Shown here: positions 62,524 through 64,000 of the stretch, in pieces
How the letters are laid out: each line of letters begins with the position of its first letter
Numbering within the stretch: position 1 is the stretch's first letter
Made by a program: the position numbers and the translations under genes
Assembly: GCA_965198905.1 (NCBI GenBank)
Contig: OZ240678.1
Location: 2,604,001 to 2,668,000 of the forward strand
Length of the DNA: 64,000 bases
DNA from: CAHJWH01 sp965198905
GTDB lineage: Bacteria; Pseudomonadota; Alphaproteobacteria; Caulobacterales; Caulobacteraceae
Direction of reading: 5' to 3'
Notes under the pieces: generated by a model
The model's database searches: none
The model's input: only the letters and a program-made list of their open reading frames with translations
Told to the model about the DNA's origin: nothing

Positions 62524-63957
62524 ATGACCCTTTCCGGCGCGCTGTCGATCGCGCTCCCCGAACTGATCCTGTCGGTCGGCGTGCTGGTGCTGCTGGTCGT
62601 GGGCGCCTTTGTCGGCGACAAGGGTACGCGCTTGGTGGCCCTGGGCGCCGGCCTGGTCCTGGTCGCCGCCGCCATAGCCGCCGCCGCCGGTCCCCTGGGC
62701 GCGGCCTTCAACAACGGCTTCGTAGAGGATCAGGCGGCGGTCTACGCCAAGGTGGTTATCTATCTGATCAGCGCCGTCGGCCTGATCATCGCCGAGCCCT
62801 GGCTGAAGCGGATCAACGGCAGCCGGTTCGAGTACCCCATCCTGGTCCTCCTGGCCGCGCTCGGCATGGGCATGATGGTGTCGGCCGGCAACCTGATCTC
62901 GCTCTACATCGGTGTGGAGCTGCAGTCGCTGGCCCTCTACGTCCTGGCCGCCTTCCGCCGGGACGACCCGCGCGCCTCTGAAGCGGGGCTGAAGTACTTC
63001 ATCCTCGGCGCCCTCTCGTCGGGCATCCTGCTGTATGGCGCGAGCCTGATCTACGGCTTCGCCGGCTCCACCCGCTTCACCGACATCGCCGCCGCCGTGC
63101 AGAGCGGGGCGGGCACGGGCCTGATCTTCGGTCTGGTGTTCCTGATTTGCGGCATCGCCTTCAAGGTGTCCGCCGCGCCCTTCCATATGTGGACGCCTGA
63201 CGTCTATGAGGGTGCGCCGACCGCCGTGGTCGCTTTTCTGACCGCGGCGCCAAAGCTCGCCGGCATGGTGCTGTTCGCCCGCGTGCTCGCCAACGGCTTC
63301 CCGGGTGCTGTGGAGCAGTGGCGCCAGGTGATCGTCGCCATCGCGCTGATCTCCATGCTCTGGGGCGCCTTCGCGGGGCTGGCGCAGAAGAATCTCAAGC
63401 GGCTCTGGGCCTACTCCTCCATCGCCAACGTCGGCTACGCCCTGGTGGGCCTGGCGTCGGGCACGCAGGAGGGCGTCCAGGCCACCCTGGTGTTCATGAC
63501 GCTCTACATCATCGACGTAACCGGCTTCTTCGCCTGCCTGGTGGCGCTTTCCCGCGATGGCCGCCCGATGGAGACCTTTGAGGACATGGCCGGCCTGTTC
63601 AAGGAGCGGCCGGGGATCGCTGCGGCCATGACCATCTTCTCGCTCTCGGCGCTGGGGATGCCGCCGTTTAGCGGCTTCTGGGGCAAGGTCTATGTGTTCA
63701 AGGCGGCGGCGGCGGCCAACCTGCAGTGGCTGGCGGCGCTCGGCCTGCTCTCCAGCGTCGTGGCCGCCTTCTATTACCTGCGCCTGATCAAGACCATGTG
63801 GTTCGACCCGGCGCGGGGCGCCACCGACGCTTCGCCGGTGGACGCCCGGGCCGTGGCCTTCGTGGCGGCGGCCTTCTCCTTCCCCGTGGTGATGCCGGCC
63901 CTCGCCTTGATCGACCCCCTATCCAAGGCCGCCGCGTCCGCCTTCGGGCTTAATTGA
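62524..63957 (+). CDS. nuoN: NADH-quinone oxidoreductase subunit N
   Basis: 477 residues. YIGVELQSLALYVLAAFRRD, FHMWTPDVYEGAPTAVVAFL and YSSIANVGYALVGLASGTQE are the ND2-type motifs. It completes the set of 14 complex I subunits. The next gene begins five bases later. Confidence 0.97.
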   Translation: MTLSGALSIALPELILSVGVLVLLVVGAFVGDKGTRLVALGAGLVLVAAAIAAAAGPLGAAFNNGFVEDQAAVYAKVVIYLISAVGLIIAEPWLKRINGSRFEYPILVLLAALGMGMMVSAGNLISLYIGVELQSLALYVLAAFRRDDPRASEAGLKYFILGALSSGILLYGASLIYGFAGSTRFTDIAAAVQSGAGTGLIFGLVFLICGIAFKVSAAPFHMWTPDVYEGAPTAVVAFLTAAPKLAGMVLFARVLANGFPGAVEQWRQVIVAIALISMLWGAFAGLAQKNLKRLWAYSSIANVGYALVGLASGTQEGVQATLVFMTLYIIDVTGFFACLVALSRDGRPMETFEDMAGLFKERPGIAAAMTIFSLSALGMPPFSGFWGKVYVFKAAAAANLQWLAALGLLSSVVAAFYYLRLIKTMWFDPARGATDASPVDARAVAFVAAAFSFPVVMPALALIDPLSKAAASAFGLN

Positions 63958-63961
63958 TCCG

Positions 63962-64000
63962 ATGACGGCCACGTCGCTCGCGGCGGAGGTTCTCCGCCTC
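63962..64000 (+). CDS. Start of a gene downstream of nuoN, possibly biotin-protein ligase (partial)
   Basis: ATG 63962 follows the nuoN stop by four bases, and the first codons give MTATSLAAEVLRL before the window ends. In related alphaproteobacteria birA follows nuoN, so this is the likely identity, but 13 residues cannot prove it. Confidence 0.4.
   Translation, partial: MTATSLAAEVLRL

Overview
This is a GC-rich alphaproteobacterial chromosome segment. The gene complement and order (comF-grxC-nitrilase-DUF1178, iscR-sufBCDS-sufT-sufA, a complete 14-gene nuo operon, hybrid ArsR-methyltransferase, ClpX) look most like Caulobacterales, for example a Phenylobacterium or Caulobacter relative. 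The genus is inferred from gene content, not from a marker gene.

Layout. 1-5006: the end of a ClC chloride channel, then five tightly packed genes on alternating strands (TIGR04282 and TIGR04283 glycosyltransferases, a radical SAM enzyme, a sterol-desaturase-type hydroxylase and an arsenite methyltransferase). They look like an arsenosugar or arsenolipid pathway with a non-canonical radical SAM enzyme. 5300-15250: an eroding accessory region with frameshifted or truncated TonB receptors, an MFS transporter with a late frameshift, an Ldh-family dehydrogenase carrying an extra C-terminal domain, an IS256 remnant, fragments of an alpha/beta hydrolase, an SRPBCC protein and a GST, a chimeric junction of a metallo-beta-lactamase-fold gene with a histidine kinase, a dead IS630-family element with visible inverted repeats, and a TonB-LprI protein. 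It ends at tRNA-Lys(CTT). 15400-28400: ordinary housekeeping genes (clpX, an mlaC-like gene, comF, grxC, fabI, dprA, plsY). 28600-36480: the Fe-S cluster assembly operon, iscR, a cysteine desulfurase, sufB, then an inserted low-GC toxin-antitoxin pair, sufC, sufD, sufS, sufT and sufA. 36600-47100: valS with a compositionally odd internal segment, two methyltransferases, a pentapeptide-repeat protein, a small heat-shock protein with a ROSE-like RNA thermometer, lipid-related small genes and a HisN-like phosphatase. 47273: tRNA-Asp. 47477-63957: nuoA to nuoN, all 14 subunits of complex I, with four extra small ORFs between subunits and several palindromic repeats; the start of a further gene (possibly birA) follows at the right edge.

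How the genes work together. The suf operon makes Fe-S clusters, and complex I further along is one of the cell's largest users of them. A methyltransferase-like homologue of the complex I assembly factor NDUFAF5 is also in the window. The most unusual themes are (i) the arsenic-linked cluster at the left end, (ii) low-GC small genes and a toxin-antitoxin pair slotted into core operons with stop/start overlaps kept, and (iii) palindromic elements in operon gaps, one of which appears to be read as the N-terminus of SufS.
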